This document shows positions 51,533 to 58,711 of a stretch of DNA of 64,000 bases, piece after piece. The stretch is from Palsa-883 sp963826975. GTDB lineage: Bacteria > Pseudomonadota > Alphaproteobacteria > Acetobacterales > Acetobacteraceae. Within the stretch, counting starts at the first letter, position 1. Each line of letters begins with the position of its first letter. The stretch lies in assembly GCA_963826975.1 (NCBI GenBank), contig CAWGZJ010000003.1:682001-746000 (forward strand), given 5' to 3'. The notes under the pieces were generated by a model. The model was not told where the DNA came from and did not search any database. It saw only the letters and a program-made list of their open reading frames with translations. The position numbers and the translations under genes are program-made.

Positions 51533-52150
51533 TTAGATTGTCCCCCTTCGGCTACCCGCCGCATTGATCTTCAATTGCCGCGCGACGTTTCCGACGCTCG
51601 GCGCCTCGCCGGTGATCAGCGGAATCACTCTTGATGTAAATTCCGCGACTGGACCGTCGTTCGATCGGCCGAGTTTTTTCCCTCGATTGTTCCGCTCCAT
51701 AGCCGCGATGAACGCGCTCGCGATAGACTCCGCAATCGGGCGCCAGCCATCAAGCGTCGGCATCAGCAGGCCCGCATCGATATCGAGTTGGAAATCATGT
51801 GCGCGCAGGGCCTCGGCAAAATTGTTGAACTGATTATAAAGATGTTCCTCATCCCTAATCACCTGGGCTGCAATGCCTCTGGCCGACGCGCAGAACTGCT
51901 TCCGTTCCTCAAAGAACAGTGTGAGGGTTTCGATCGCCGCCCGGACCTTATCGGCAGCCGGCTTGCTCGCGTTCGCCGTGGTGTCAGCAAAGGTATACGC
52001 GCCGCGGATCCTGTTGAGCGCGCGGGCCAGCGGTTCGAGGTCTGCCAAGCCGGGGGGTGTGAACCTATCGGTCAGAAATCCACCAACAATGTCCCGCAGC
52101 AGGATGGGGGTAAACACCGGCCGCTGCGCCGGCTGCGTATCGTCAAGCAT
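51533..52150 (-). CDS. Hypothetical protein coupled to integrase
   Basis: A 205-residue soluble protein. It has FTPILLRDIVGGFLTDRF, EERKQFCASARGIAAQVIRD and EFTSRVIPLITGEAPSVGNV. The start overlaps the integrase end by eight bases, so it is co-translated. I do not recognise a family. Its position after the integrase suggests a regulator or accessory recombination factor, but no DNA-binding motif is clear. Confidence 0.6.
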   Translation of the reverse strand: MLDDTQPAQRPVFTPILLRDIVGGFLTDRFTPPGLADLEPLARALNRIRGAYTFADTTANASKPAADKVRAAIETLTLFFEERKQFCASARGIAAQVIRDEEHLYNQFNNFAEALRAHDFQLDIDAGLLMPTLDGWRPIAESIASAFIAAMERNNRGKKLGRSNDGPVAEFTSRVIPLITGEAPSVGNVARQLKINAAGSRRGTI

Positions 52151-53387
52151 TGGCGCTGGCCCGCATCTCGACGACATTGCCGCCAGCCGGCGCCACACGG
52201 GCACAGAACGCCGCCCAGGCAGCCATCAGCTTGCGCCGCCGTTCCAGCAGGTCGCCACGCTGATAGGCCGCCTGGACCTTCCCCAGCGCGTGCGCCAGCG
52301 CAGCCTCGGCCAGATCGTTCGGCTGGCCGGTCTCGGCCGCCCAATCGCGGAACGTAGAACGGAACCCGTGCACGGTCAGATCGCCACGCTCCATCCGGCG
52401 CAGCAGCATCAGCAGGGCCATGTTGGAAAGCGGCTTACCAGACCGGACCGCAGGGAACACTGGCGCGTCGGATCCGTCCCGGCGCAGCTTGGCGGCTTCG
52501 CGTAGCACGGCCAGGGCGGCATCCGACAAGGGGACGCGATGCTCTATGCCGGCTTTCATGCGCCCTTCTGGCACCGCCCAGACTGCGGCCTGCATGTCGA
52601 TTTCCGACCAGCGTGCGCCGATCGCCTCGCCCGTCCGGGCCGCGGTCAGGATCGCGAACCGCAGCACCAGACCGGCCACGCCGTCCTGCTTGTCGAGTTC
52701 GACCATAAAGGTGCCGATCTCGCCCCAGGGCAGCGCGGCGTGATGCTCGACCCGGGACACCTTGGCGCGCGCCGGTAACGCTTGGTCGAGGTGCCCTTTC
52801 CACCGCGCGGGGTTCTCGCCGGTCCGCCAACCGTGCAACTTGGCATAGTCCAGGACGCTTTCGATCCGCCCCCGCACGCGCCCCGCGGTCTCTGTCTTGG
52901 TCGCCCAGATCGGTTCGAGGATGCGGGTGACGTGGCCGGTGTCGATCGTCGCCACCGGAAGCGTGCCGATCACCGGATACACGTACGTGGTAAGGGTGCT
53001 TTCCCACTGGGCGGCGTGCTTGGCGTTTCGCCAGCCGGCGCGGTGCGCGGTGATGTACTTGCCGGCGCAGACCTTGAATGTGATTGCGCTGGCCGCCGCC
53101 AGCCGCCGGGCTTGCCGCTCGGCCTCGCGCTTTCCCAGAGGATCGACCCCGTCGAGGCGCAGCTTGCGGGCTGCCGCGGCACGTTCCCGCGCATCGGCCA
53201 GGCCGATGGTGTGCAGCGGGCCGAGGCCCATCGCGTGCGCCTTCCCATCGAGCATGTAGCGGAATAGCCAGCTCTTGCCGCCGGTCGGGCCGACGTTGAG
53301 CCAAAGGCCGCCCCCGTCGCCATACAGGCCGGGCTTGTTCTCATTCTTCACCTTGGCCGGTGTCAGTTTACCGATCGTCCGCGTCAT
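52143..53387 (-). CDS. int: Tyrosine recombinase (integrase), DUF4102 type
   Basis: A 414-residue integrase of the tRNA-targeting type. The N-terminal arm-binding domain reads KLTPAKVKNENKPGLYGDGG, GLWLNVGPTGGKSWLFRYML and PLHTIGLADARERA. The catalytic residues are Arg in TAARTGEAIGARW, His and Arg in HGFRSTFRDW, His in AHALG and Tyr in AAYQRGD. The ATG at 53387 gives the family N-terminus. It is 150 bases from the tRNA-Ser gene where the element is integrated; a perfect palindrome lies just upstream. Confidence 0.92.
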   Translation of the reverse strand: MTRTIGKLTPAKVKNENKPGLYGDGGGLWLNVGPTGGKSWLFRYMLDGKAHAMGLGPLHTIGLADARERAAAARKLRLDGVDPLGKREAERQARRLAAASAITFKVCAGKYITAHRAGWRNAKHAAQWESTLTTYVYPVIGTLPVATIDTGHVTRILEPIWATKTETAGRVRGRIESVLDYAKLHGWRTGENPARWKGHLDQALPARAKVSRVEHHAALPWGEIGTFMVELDKQDGVAGLVLRFAILTAARTGEAIGARWSEIDMQAAVWAVPEGRMKAGIEHRVPLSDAALAVLREAAKLRRDGSDAPVFPAVRSGKPLSNMALLMLLRRMERGDLTVHGFRSTFRDWAAETGQPNDLAEAALAHALGKVQAAYQRGDLLERRRKLMAAWAAFCARVAPAGGNVVEMRASANA

Positions 53388-53412
53388 CCGCCTAACTCCC
53401 GATATGCAATCC

Positions 53413-53434
53413 ATCCCACAAACGTTTGTGGGAT
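53413..53434. promoter_or_regulatory. Perfect 22-bp palindrome upstream of integrase
   Basis: The left half is ATCCCACAAAC and the right half its exact complement. It begins 26 bases before the integrase start codon. A TTTGTGGGAT half-site recurs at 47268, and a similar CCACAAA dyad lies near the left end at 36349. It could be an integrase arm site or an operator. Confidence 0.65.
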
Positions 53435-53535
53435 ATACGCGCACACGGGCGCACATGCAAGCACAATGGGGTTGCGGGAGAGTGGCTGAATTGCTGGGGG
53501 TTTTGCGCTCTAGGCCGCTAATTCCGGTCGGGTTC

Positions 53536-53549
53536 TGGCGGATGGGGTG
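53536..53549. repeat. Right attachment-site copy within tRNA-Ser
   Basis: TGGCGGATGGGGTG on the plus strand is the complement of the last 14 bases of the tRNA-Ser gene, including CCA. It is identical to 36274-36287, the far end of the element. Confidence 0.72.
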
Positions 53550-53623
53550 GGATTCGAACCCACGAACCCTTGCAGGTTGGCGGTTTTCAAGACCGCTGCC
53601 TTAAACCGCTCGGCCACCCATCC
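53536..53623 (-). tRNA. tRNA-Ser (anticodon UGA)
   Basis: An 88-base type II tRNA with encoded CCA. The acceptor stem GGATGGG pairs with CCCATCC. The anticodon stem-loop is GCGGT-CTTGAAA-ACCGC with anticodon TGA, which reads UCA codons. A long variable arm (CAACCTGCAAGGGTTC) and T-arm GTGGG-TTCGAAT-CCCAC confirm serine type. The 3' end is the integration site of the element to its left and remains intact. Confidence 0.95.
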
Positions 53624-53787
53624 CCGGCGGCATCAGGCGACCGCGCCTGGCGGCCGCGGAAGCTAATCGCGGCTCGGTGCATCCACAAGCGTTGACGCCG
53701 AATCGCCGCCCATAGCATGTTATCCTTGTTACAAACTTGTCTCACAGCGCGGCGGAAGCAGGGTCTCCCGAGGGTACCACGTCCACC

Positions 53788-54780
53788 ATGAATATACGCA
53801 TCGTCGGCCTGAGCGGCTTGGCTCTGCTGCTCGGAACCGGGTTGGCTTGTGCCGCTCCGCCGGCTGACCCATCCAGCATCTGGACCCTGGAGGATGAGAA
53901 TGCCTCGATCTCCGCCGCCCCCCTGACGGACCGTTACTACGTCAACGGGCTGCGCCTGGGATGGACCTCGCCCACCAGCCAGGTTCCGGGATTCCTGGCG
54001 ACGCTCGGCAACACGCTCTGGGGGGACGGGCAGCAGCGCATCGCGTTTTCCGTCTCACAACAGATCTACACCCCGGCGAATACGCAGCTCGCCAACCCTG
54101 ATCCGCGGGACCGGCCCTATGCCGGGCTGCTGCTGGGCAATTTCTCCCTGATCAGCGACACCGATACCTCACGCAGTGTGCTGATGCTCAGTCTCGGGCT
54201 GGCCGGACCCGGTGCGGGTGCCGAGGAACTGCAGAACAGCGTCCACGCCCTGATCGGCCAAGCGACGGTCAAGGGCTGGAGCTCTCAGATCCCCAACACA
54301 CCCGCGGTCGAGGTGCTCAGCGGCCGGACCTGGCGGCTGCCGATTGCGCAGCCGGGTTCCCTGGAGATCGATGCGCTGCCGTCGCTGACGGCCGCGGTCG
54401 GTGATGTGCGCGACTACGTCCAGGCGGGCGTCACCTTCCGTCTTGGGCAGGGGCTGAACGCGGATTTTGGCGCGCCGCGCGTGCGTCCCGGTTTGAGTGG
54501 CGAAGACGCTTATGTGCAATCCGGGCCGACCGCCTGGTATGTCTTCGCCGGCATCGACGGCCAAGCGGTGGCCTATGACCTACTGTTGCAGAATAGCCCG
54601 TTCCGCGGCGGCCCGCATGTCAACCCGGTTTGGGACGTGGGCGAGGCGCAGGTCGGCCTAGCGATTCTCGCCGACGGCATGCGGTTTACCTTCACCTATG
54701 CGGCGCAGACGCAGGAATTCCAGGGCCAGCACGGCGGCCTGCATCAGTTCGGCTCGGCTTCCGTTTCGGTGAAGTTCTAG
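53788..54780 (+). CDS. Lipid A deacylase LpxR-like outer-membrane protein
   Basis: A 330-residue exported beta-barrel. The signal peptide (IVGLSGLALLLGTGLACA) is followed by WTLEDENASISAAPLTDRYY and VNGLRLGWTSP, the conserved start of the LpxR (DUF2219) family, and by NPDPRDRPYAGLLLGNFSLI. LpxR removes the 3'-acyloxyacyl group of lipid A in the outer membrane. The C-terminal FGSASVSVKF ends in Phe like many outer-membrane proteins. The ATG at 53788 is preferred because it places the signal peptide at the N-terminus; the ribosome site is weak. Confidence 0.82.
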   Translation: MNIRIVGLSGLALLLGTGLACAAPPADPSSIWTLEDENASISAAPLTDRYYVNGLRLGWTSPTSQVPGFLATLGNTLWGDGQQRIAFSVSQQIYTPANTQLANPDPRDRPYAGLLLGNFSLISDTDTSRSVLMLSLGLAGPGAGAEELQNSVHALIGQATVKGWSSQIPNTPAVEVLSGRTWRLPIAQPGSLEIDALPSLTAAVGDVRDYVQAGVTFRLGQGLNADFGAPRVRPGLSGEDAYVQSGPTAWYVFAGIDGQAVAYDLLLQNSPFRGGPHVNPVWDVGEAQVGLAILADGMRFTFTYAAQTQEFQGQHGGLHQFGSASVSVKF

Positions 54781-54840
54781 CCTGGGGAGTTCTGGCCTGG
54801 GGAAAGGTCTAGCCCGGGGAAACTCTGGTCCAATGCGGTT
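54775..54840. repeat. Degenerate 15-17 bp tandem repeat after lpxR-like gene
   Basis: TTCTAGCCTGGGGAG, TTCTGGCCTGGGGAAAGG, TCTAGCCCGGGGAAAC and TCTGGTCC follow one another, starting in the stop codon of the LpxR-like gene and reaching the convergent dehydrogenase gene. The array fills the intergenic space. Confidence 0.7.
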
Positions 54841-55914
54841 CTAGGCGTTCGATGCCACCGCCTGGTCGATCTCGCCCTGGGTGATCCCCAGCTTCGCCGC
54901 CGCCGCCAACACGTCGCGCCATGTGCCATCGTCCACCGGGATCCCCTCCCGCGTGCGCCGCTCCGCCGAGCGCCGCTCCGGCTCGCCCGGTAGCAGCACC
55001 TGCTCGAACCCCGGCGCAACGCGCGACGAGCGAATATGCGCCGCCGTGCTGGCCGCAGCCCGCGCCACCGCGGCGGGATCGCTCAGCTTCGCCGGATCGA
55101 TCACCACCGCCAGCATCGAGTTCAGGATGCCGCCCTTGCGGTCCTGCTCCGCGCGCTGCCCGCCGGCCAACGCGCCGGCCATGATCTCGCACATCACCGC
55201 GAGGCCGGAGCCCTTGTGCTTGCCGAACGACAGCAGCGCGCCGGTGCGGTCGCGGATCAGTCCGGTTGGGTCATTGGTCGGGTGCCCGTCGGGGTCGATC
55301 AGCGCGCCTTCGGGCACGTCGATCCCCTTGTTGTAAGCGATGCGCGCCTTGCCGGCGGCGATCGTGGTGGTCGCCATATCCAGCAGTAGGGCAGGGGTGC
55401 CATCCTGCCCCGGGACCGAGGCGCAGAACGGATTGGTGCCCAGCCGAGGTTCGGCGCAGCCATAGGGCGCCTGCACGTCGTGGTGGTCGGCCACGTTGAC
55501 GAAGGCAATGAACGCCATGCCGTGCCGCGCTGCCAACTCGGCATAAGTGCCGATGCGCCCGATATGCGAGGCATTGCGCAGCGCCAGCACGCAGGCGCCC
55601 AGTTCTTTCGCCCGACCGATGGCGCGCCGCACCGCGTCGGCGGTCGCCCGTTGGCCGTAGCCGCGGTTTGCATCGATCACCAGCAGCGCGCCGGCGTCGA
55701 GGACCGTCTCCGGGGTCTGATTCGGCACCAGCAGGCCTTCTTGCAGCAGCCGCACATACGCCGGCAACATGCCCACGCCATGGCTGTCGTGCCCGGTCAG
55801 GTTGGCGCGCACCAGATGGTCGGCGACCTCCTGCGTCTCGGTCGTGTCGCTGCCCATGCGGCGCGCGACCAGGCTGATCAGCGCGTGCAGCGCTTGCGGT
55901 TTCAGTGTCGGCAT
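54841..55914 (-). CDS. Malate/L-lactate/ureidoglycolate dehydrogenase family (Ldh_2) protein
   Basis: A 357-residue NAD(P)-dependent oxidoreductase of the Ldh_2 fold, unrelated to Rossmann dehydrogenases. Family text includes RANLTGHDSHGVGMLPAYVR, VLALRNASHIGRIGTYAELA, EPRLGTNPFCASVPGQDG, DMATTTIAAGKARIAYNKG and FGKHKGSGLAVMCEIMAGAL. Substrates in the family are 2-hydroxy or ureido acids and cyclic imino acids. It starts five bases after a 31-codon frame with no ribosome site of its own, so it may be coupled. It is downstream of a polar amino acid importer, which suggests its substrate is imported by it. Confidence 0.87.
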   Translation of the reverse strand: MPTLKPQALHALISLVARRMGSDTTETQEVADHLVRANLTGHDSHGVGMLPAYVRLLQEGLLVPNQTPETVLDAGALLVIDANRGYGQRATADAVRRAIGRAKELGACVLALRNASHIGRIGTYAELAARHGMAFIAFVNVADHHDVQAPYGCAEPRLGTNPFCASVPGQDGTPALLLDMATTTIAAGKARIAYNKGIDVPEGALIDPDGHPTNDPTGLIRDRTGALLSFGKHKGSGLAVMCEIMAGALAGGQRAEQDRKGGILNSMLAVVIDPAKLSDPAAVARAAASTAAHIRSSRVAPGFEQVLLPGEPERRSAERRTREGIPVDDGTWRDVLAAAAKLGITQGEIDQAVASNA

Positions 55915-55918
55915 GGGG

Positions 55919-56014
55919 TTACGCGCGTGCCTTGACGGACCGATCGGAGGTCGTCTCGGAAGGCATCTTCCGCCGCGGCACGGACGGCAGGGTCAGCTTG
56001 ATGGTCGTCGCCAT
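55919..56014 (-). CDS. 31-residue peptide between importer and dehydrogenase
   Basis: ATG at 56014 with AAGGG 7 nt upstream opens a 31-codon frame, MATTIKLTLPSVPRRKMPSE to KARA, ending at 55919. The dehydrogenase starts five bases later and lacks its own ribosome site. The peptide is basic and polar and matches nothing I know. It may be a short coupled leader or a small protein. Confidence 0.45.
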   Translation of the reverse strand: MATTIKLTLPSVPRRKMPSETTSDRSVKARA

Positions 56015-56079
56015 GATCGATCCCTTGTTTCGGCCCGCACGTGCTTACCGCAATGCTGCCGGTCCAGGTAGCCTGCCAC

Positions 56080-56862
56080 CTATAAGACACGCGACAGGAA
56101 ATCCTGCGTGCGCTTTTCCTTTGGCGCCGCAAGGACGACGCGGGGATCGCCTTGCTCGACGATGCGCCCGCCATCCATGAACGTCAGTTGATCGCCAACC
56201 TCCCGCGCGAAGCCCAGTTCGTGCGTCACCACGACCATGGTCATGCCGGTTTTGGCCAGGTCCTGCATCACTGCCAACACTTCGCCCACCAGCTCCGGGT
56301 CCAGCGCCGAGGTCGGCTCGTCGAACAGCATAAGTTTCGGATCCATGGCCAGAGCTCGAGCGATCGCGACCCTCTGTTGCTCCCCGCCCGAAAGCTGCGC
56401 GGGATACCTGGTCTGCTTGCTGGCGAGCCCGACACGATCCAGCAGCGCGGCGGCGCGCTCGCGTGCCTGGCCGGACGGCATGCGCTTTACCCTGATAGGG
56501 GCTTCAATGATGTTCTGCAGAGCGGTCATATGGGGAAACAGGTTGAACTGCTGGAAAACCATGCCGACATTTTGCCGCATCCGCGCAACCTCGCGCTCCG
56601 GCAGTTCGTGCAGCTTGTCCTTGTGCTCGCGGTAGCCGACCAGTTCACCGGCGACCCACAGCTTGCCGCTGTCGACCGGTTCCAGGTGGTTGATGCACGA
56701 CAGCAACGTGCTCTTGCCCGACCCGGACGGGCCAATGATGCACATGACGCTGCCGGCGGGCACATCGAGGTCGATCTCGCACAGGACCTGCCGGTGTCCG
56801 TAGCTCTTTGAAAGTCCCCTGATCCGCAGCATGGGATCAGCGTGTTGCGCGACGCCGTTCAT
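56080..56862 (-). CDS. Polar amino acid ABC transporter ATPase, GlnQ/HisP-like
   Basis: A 260-residue ATPase. Walker A is GPSGSGKST (44-52), the Q-loop VFQQFNLFPH, the signature LSGGEQQRVAIARAL, Walker B KLMLFDEPTSALDP, and the switch His VVVTHELGF. These are diagnostic for the amino acid PAAT group. The start overlaps the permease stop as ATGA. It powers uptake by the permease at 56859 and binding protein at 57720. A KDKLHELPEREVARMR insertion after strand 3 is slightly longer than usual. Confidence 0.92.
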   Translation of the reverse strand: MNGVAQHADPMLRIRGLSKSYGHRQVLCEIDLDVPAGSVMCIIGPSGSGKSTLLSCINHLEPVDSGKLWVAGELVGYREHKDKLHELPEREVARMRQNVGMVFQQFNLFPHMTALQNIIEAPIRVKRMPSGQARERAAALLDRVGLASKQTRYPAQLSGGEQQRVAIARALAMDPKLMLFDEPTSALDPELVGEVLAVMQDLAKTGMTMVVVTHELGFAREVGDQLTFMDGGRIVEQGDPRVVLAAPKEKRTQDFLSRVL

Positions 56863-57698
56863 CGATGCCTGAATTTTCGCTCAAGGAAATACTGTCCGAC
56901 GGACAGGACGGAAACAATGATCAGGTACCATAACGACGCAACAATCAGCAGCGGGATCGTCTGGTAGGTGCGGGCGTAAATGAGCTGCGTGGTATACAAC
57001 AGCTCGGCCAACGCGATGACGCTGACCAGGGAGGTGTTCTTGACCATCGAGATCACCTCATTGCCCACCGGCGGGATGATCACGCGCATGGCCTGCGGCA
57101 GAATGATACGGCGATAGATCATCAGGCGCCGCATCCCAAGCGCCAACGCGGCCCGGGTCTGTCCGGTCGGCACCGACACGATGCCGGCGCGTATGACCTC
57201 GGCGGTATAGGCTGATTGGCTCAGCCCCAGGCCCGCGAGGGCGGCGAACAGCGGCGTGATCAGCGTATTCGTGCTGACCGCGAACAGCGTCGGGCCGAAT
57301 GGCACGTGCAGCGAAATCATCGAGTACAGCGCGCCGAAATTGTACCAGAAGATAAGCTGCACCAGAACGGGAACGCTGCGGAAGAACCAGATATAGGCCC
57401 AGCTCAGCGTCGACAGCAGCCGGTTGTTCGATAGGCGCAACAATGCCAGCACCGTGCCCAGCACCAGGCCCATCGCCATCGCCGCCAGGGTCAGCTCAAG
57501 CGTGCGTTGCAGACCGGTCAGCACCTCGGCGTTCAGCATGTATTCCGCCACGACCGGCCACTCGAACGCGGGATTCGTCGCGACGCTGTAGGCCACCAGG
57601 CAAACGATCAGCAGCACCACGACCGTTGCCACCCAGGTTCCCGGATGGCGCACCGGCACGATTTTCTGTGCTGAAGCCCGATCGATTGTCCTGGGCAT
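56859..57698 (-). CDS. Polar amino acid ABC transporter permease, HisM/GlnP-like
   Basis: A 279-residue inner-membrane permease with about five segments. The N-terminal FFRSVPVLVQLIFWYNFGAL matches the R-x-x-P-x-L-V-Q motif of the family, and RAALALGMRRLMIYRRIILP with QAMRVIIPPVGNEVISMVKN is the ATPase-contact region. Only one permease gene is present, so it probably forms a homodimer. It is coupled to the ATPase gene below and follows the binding protein gene. Confidence 0.92.
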   Translation of the reverse strand: MPRTIDRASAQKIVPVRHPGTWVATVVVLLIVCLVAYSVATNPAFEWPVVAEYMLNAEVLTGLQRTLELTLAAMAMGLVLGTVLALLRLSNNRLLSTLSWAYIWFFRSVPVLVQLIFWYNFGALYSMISLHVPFGPTLFAVSTNTLITPLFAALAGLGLSQSAYTAEVIRAGIVSVPTGQTRAALALGMRRLMIYRRIILPQAMRVIIPPVGNEVISMVKNTSLVSVIALAELLYTTQLIYARTYQTIPLLIVASLWYLIIVSVLSVGQYFLERKFRHR

Positions 57699-57719
57699 GC
57701 GTCAGTCCCAAGTCCAGTC

Positions 57720-58652
57720 TCAGGACGGCGTTCCGGTGGGGTTCAGCGGGGCTTGCTTGATGGCGCCGCCCTCGAGGCCCCACTTCTGGACGATCTTCCG
57801 GTAGGTGCCATCGTCGATCAGATGCTGCACCGCGGCCTGCAACGCCGCGGACATGTCAGACCCCTTGGGCAGCGCGATGCCGATGTAGCTGGTGTCAGTG
57901 TAGCTGCCGACAATTTTGGTCCGGCCGTTCGATTGGTTGACGAAATAGTTCACCGCTGTCGATCCGAGCCAGAACAGATCGGACCGTTTGCTGATCAGGC
58001 TGTCGGCGGCCCCGGCACCGTCATTGAAAGCCAGCATGTTGATCGGCTGCTTGCCCAAGGCCTGACACTGCGCCTGGTGTTGGCGGGCAAATTCGAACTC
58101 GCGGGACCCGCGCGTGGTTGCCACCGTCAGTCCGCAAAGATCGTCGAGACCCTTGAATGTGATGCTGGAATCCTTAAGCGCCGCGAGCAGTTCGTTGGAG
58201 GTGAGTGTGCCGATCATGTCCACGACCTTCTCGCGCACGTCCGTGACCCCCATCTGGCCGACCGCGGCATCGAAACGTTTTGCCTGCAAGCCGGGGATCA
58301 GTGAATCGAACGTCGTCGGCCGGACATCGAGCGCCAGGCCCAGAATCTGGCTGGCGGCGCGCAGGATATCGATCTCCCACCCGACGATCTCGCCCTTGTC
58401 GTTGCGGAAGTCATCTGGTGGCGATCCAAGGGCGACGGCGACGGTCAGCGTCTTCGATGCCGTAACGCGTGGCGGCAACAGTTTCATCAGTACCGGCTGC
58501 GCGGTTTCATCGAGCGACGGCGCGGCGGTATCGGGTGATGCCGCCGCCGCGGGGGCGCTGTTGCCGGCAATGGCGGCCAGCGCGATTCCCATGATCAGGA
58601 TCAGCCCGGGGAAGGTCCGGTTGGGCGCACGTCTTCTGCAAGCGATCCGCAT
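57720..58652 (-). CDS. Amino acid ABC transporter substrate-binding protein
   Basis: A 310-residue periplasmic binding protein of the PBP2 (type F amino acid) group. The signal peptide (LILIMGIALAAIAG to PAAAA) leads into ALGSPPDDFRNDKGEIVGWE, IDILRAASQILGLALDVRPT and VGQMGVTDVREKVVDMIGTL. AGGAA is 6 nt before the ATG at 58652. It begins the operon binding protein, permease, ATPase, peptide, dehydrogenase. The ligand is probably an amino or imino acid. Confidence 0.88.
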   Translation of the reverse strand: MRIACRRRAPNRTFPGLILIMGIALAAIAGNSAPAAAASPDTAAPSLDETAQPVLMKLLPPRVTASKTLTVAVALGSPPDDFRNDKGEIVGWEIDILRAASQILGLALDVRPTTFDSLIPGLQAKRFDAAVGQMGVTDVREKVVDMIGTLTSNELLAALKDSSITFKGLDDLCGLTVATTRGSREFEFARQHQAQCQALGKQPINMLAFNDGAGAADSLISKRSDLFWLGSTAVNYFVNQSNGRTKIVGSYTDTSYIGIALPKGSDMSAALQAAVQHLIDDGTYRKIVQKWGLEGGAIKQAPLNPTGTPS

Positions 58653-58711
58653 CGACAGTTCCTGGGCGGTGGTAGGATTGAACGGATTGGAACACAAAGT
58701 CAGGGGCAAGC

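Larger units (their letters stand above)
36274..53549. mobile_element. Integrated phage-like element at tRNA-Ser
   Basis: The right boundary lies in the 3' end of the tRNA-Ser gene at 53536-53549 and the left boundary is the identical 14-bp TGGCGGATGGGGTG at 36274-36287. Next to the tRNA is a tyrosine integrase. Inside are an HTH/excisionase-like gene, a primase-like protein, a P4-type helicase, a terminase large subunit, a tail protein, a baseplate-hub-like protein and many small genes joined by ATGA or GTGA overlaps. No portal, capsid, protease or lysis gene is recognised. It is either a decayed prophage or a satellite that borrows heads from a helper. Confidence 0.78.
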
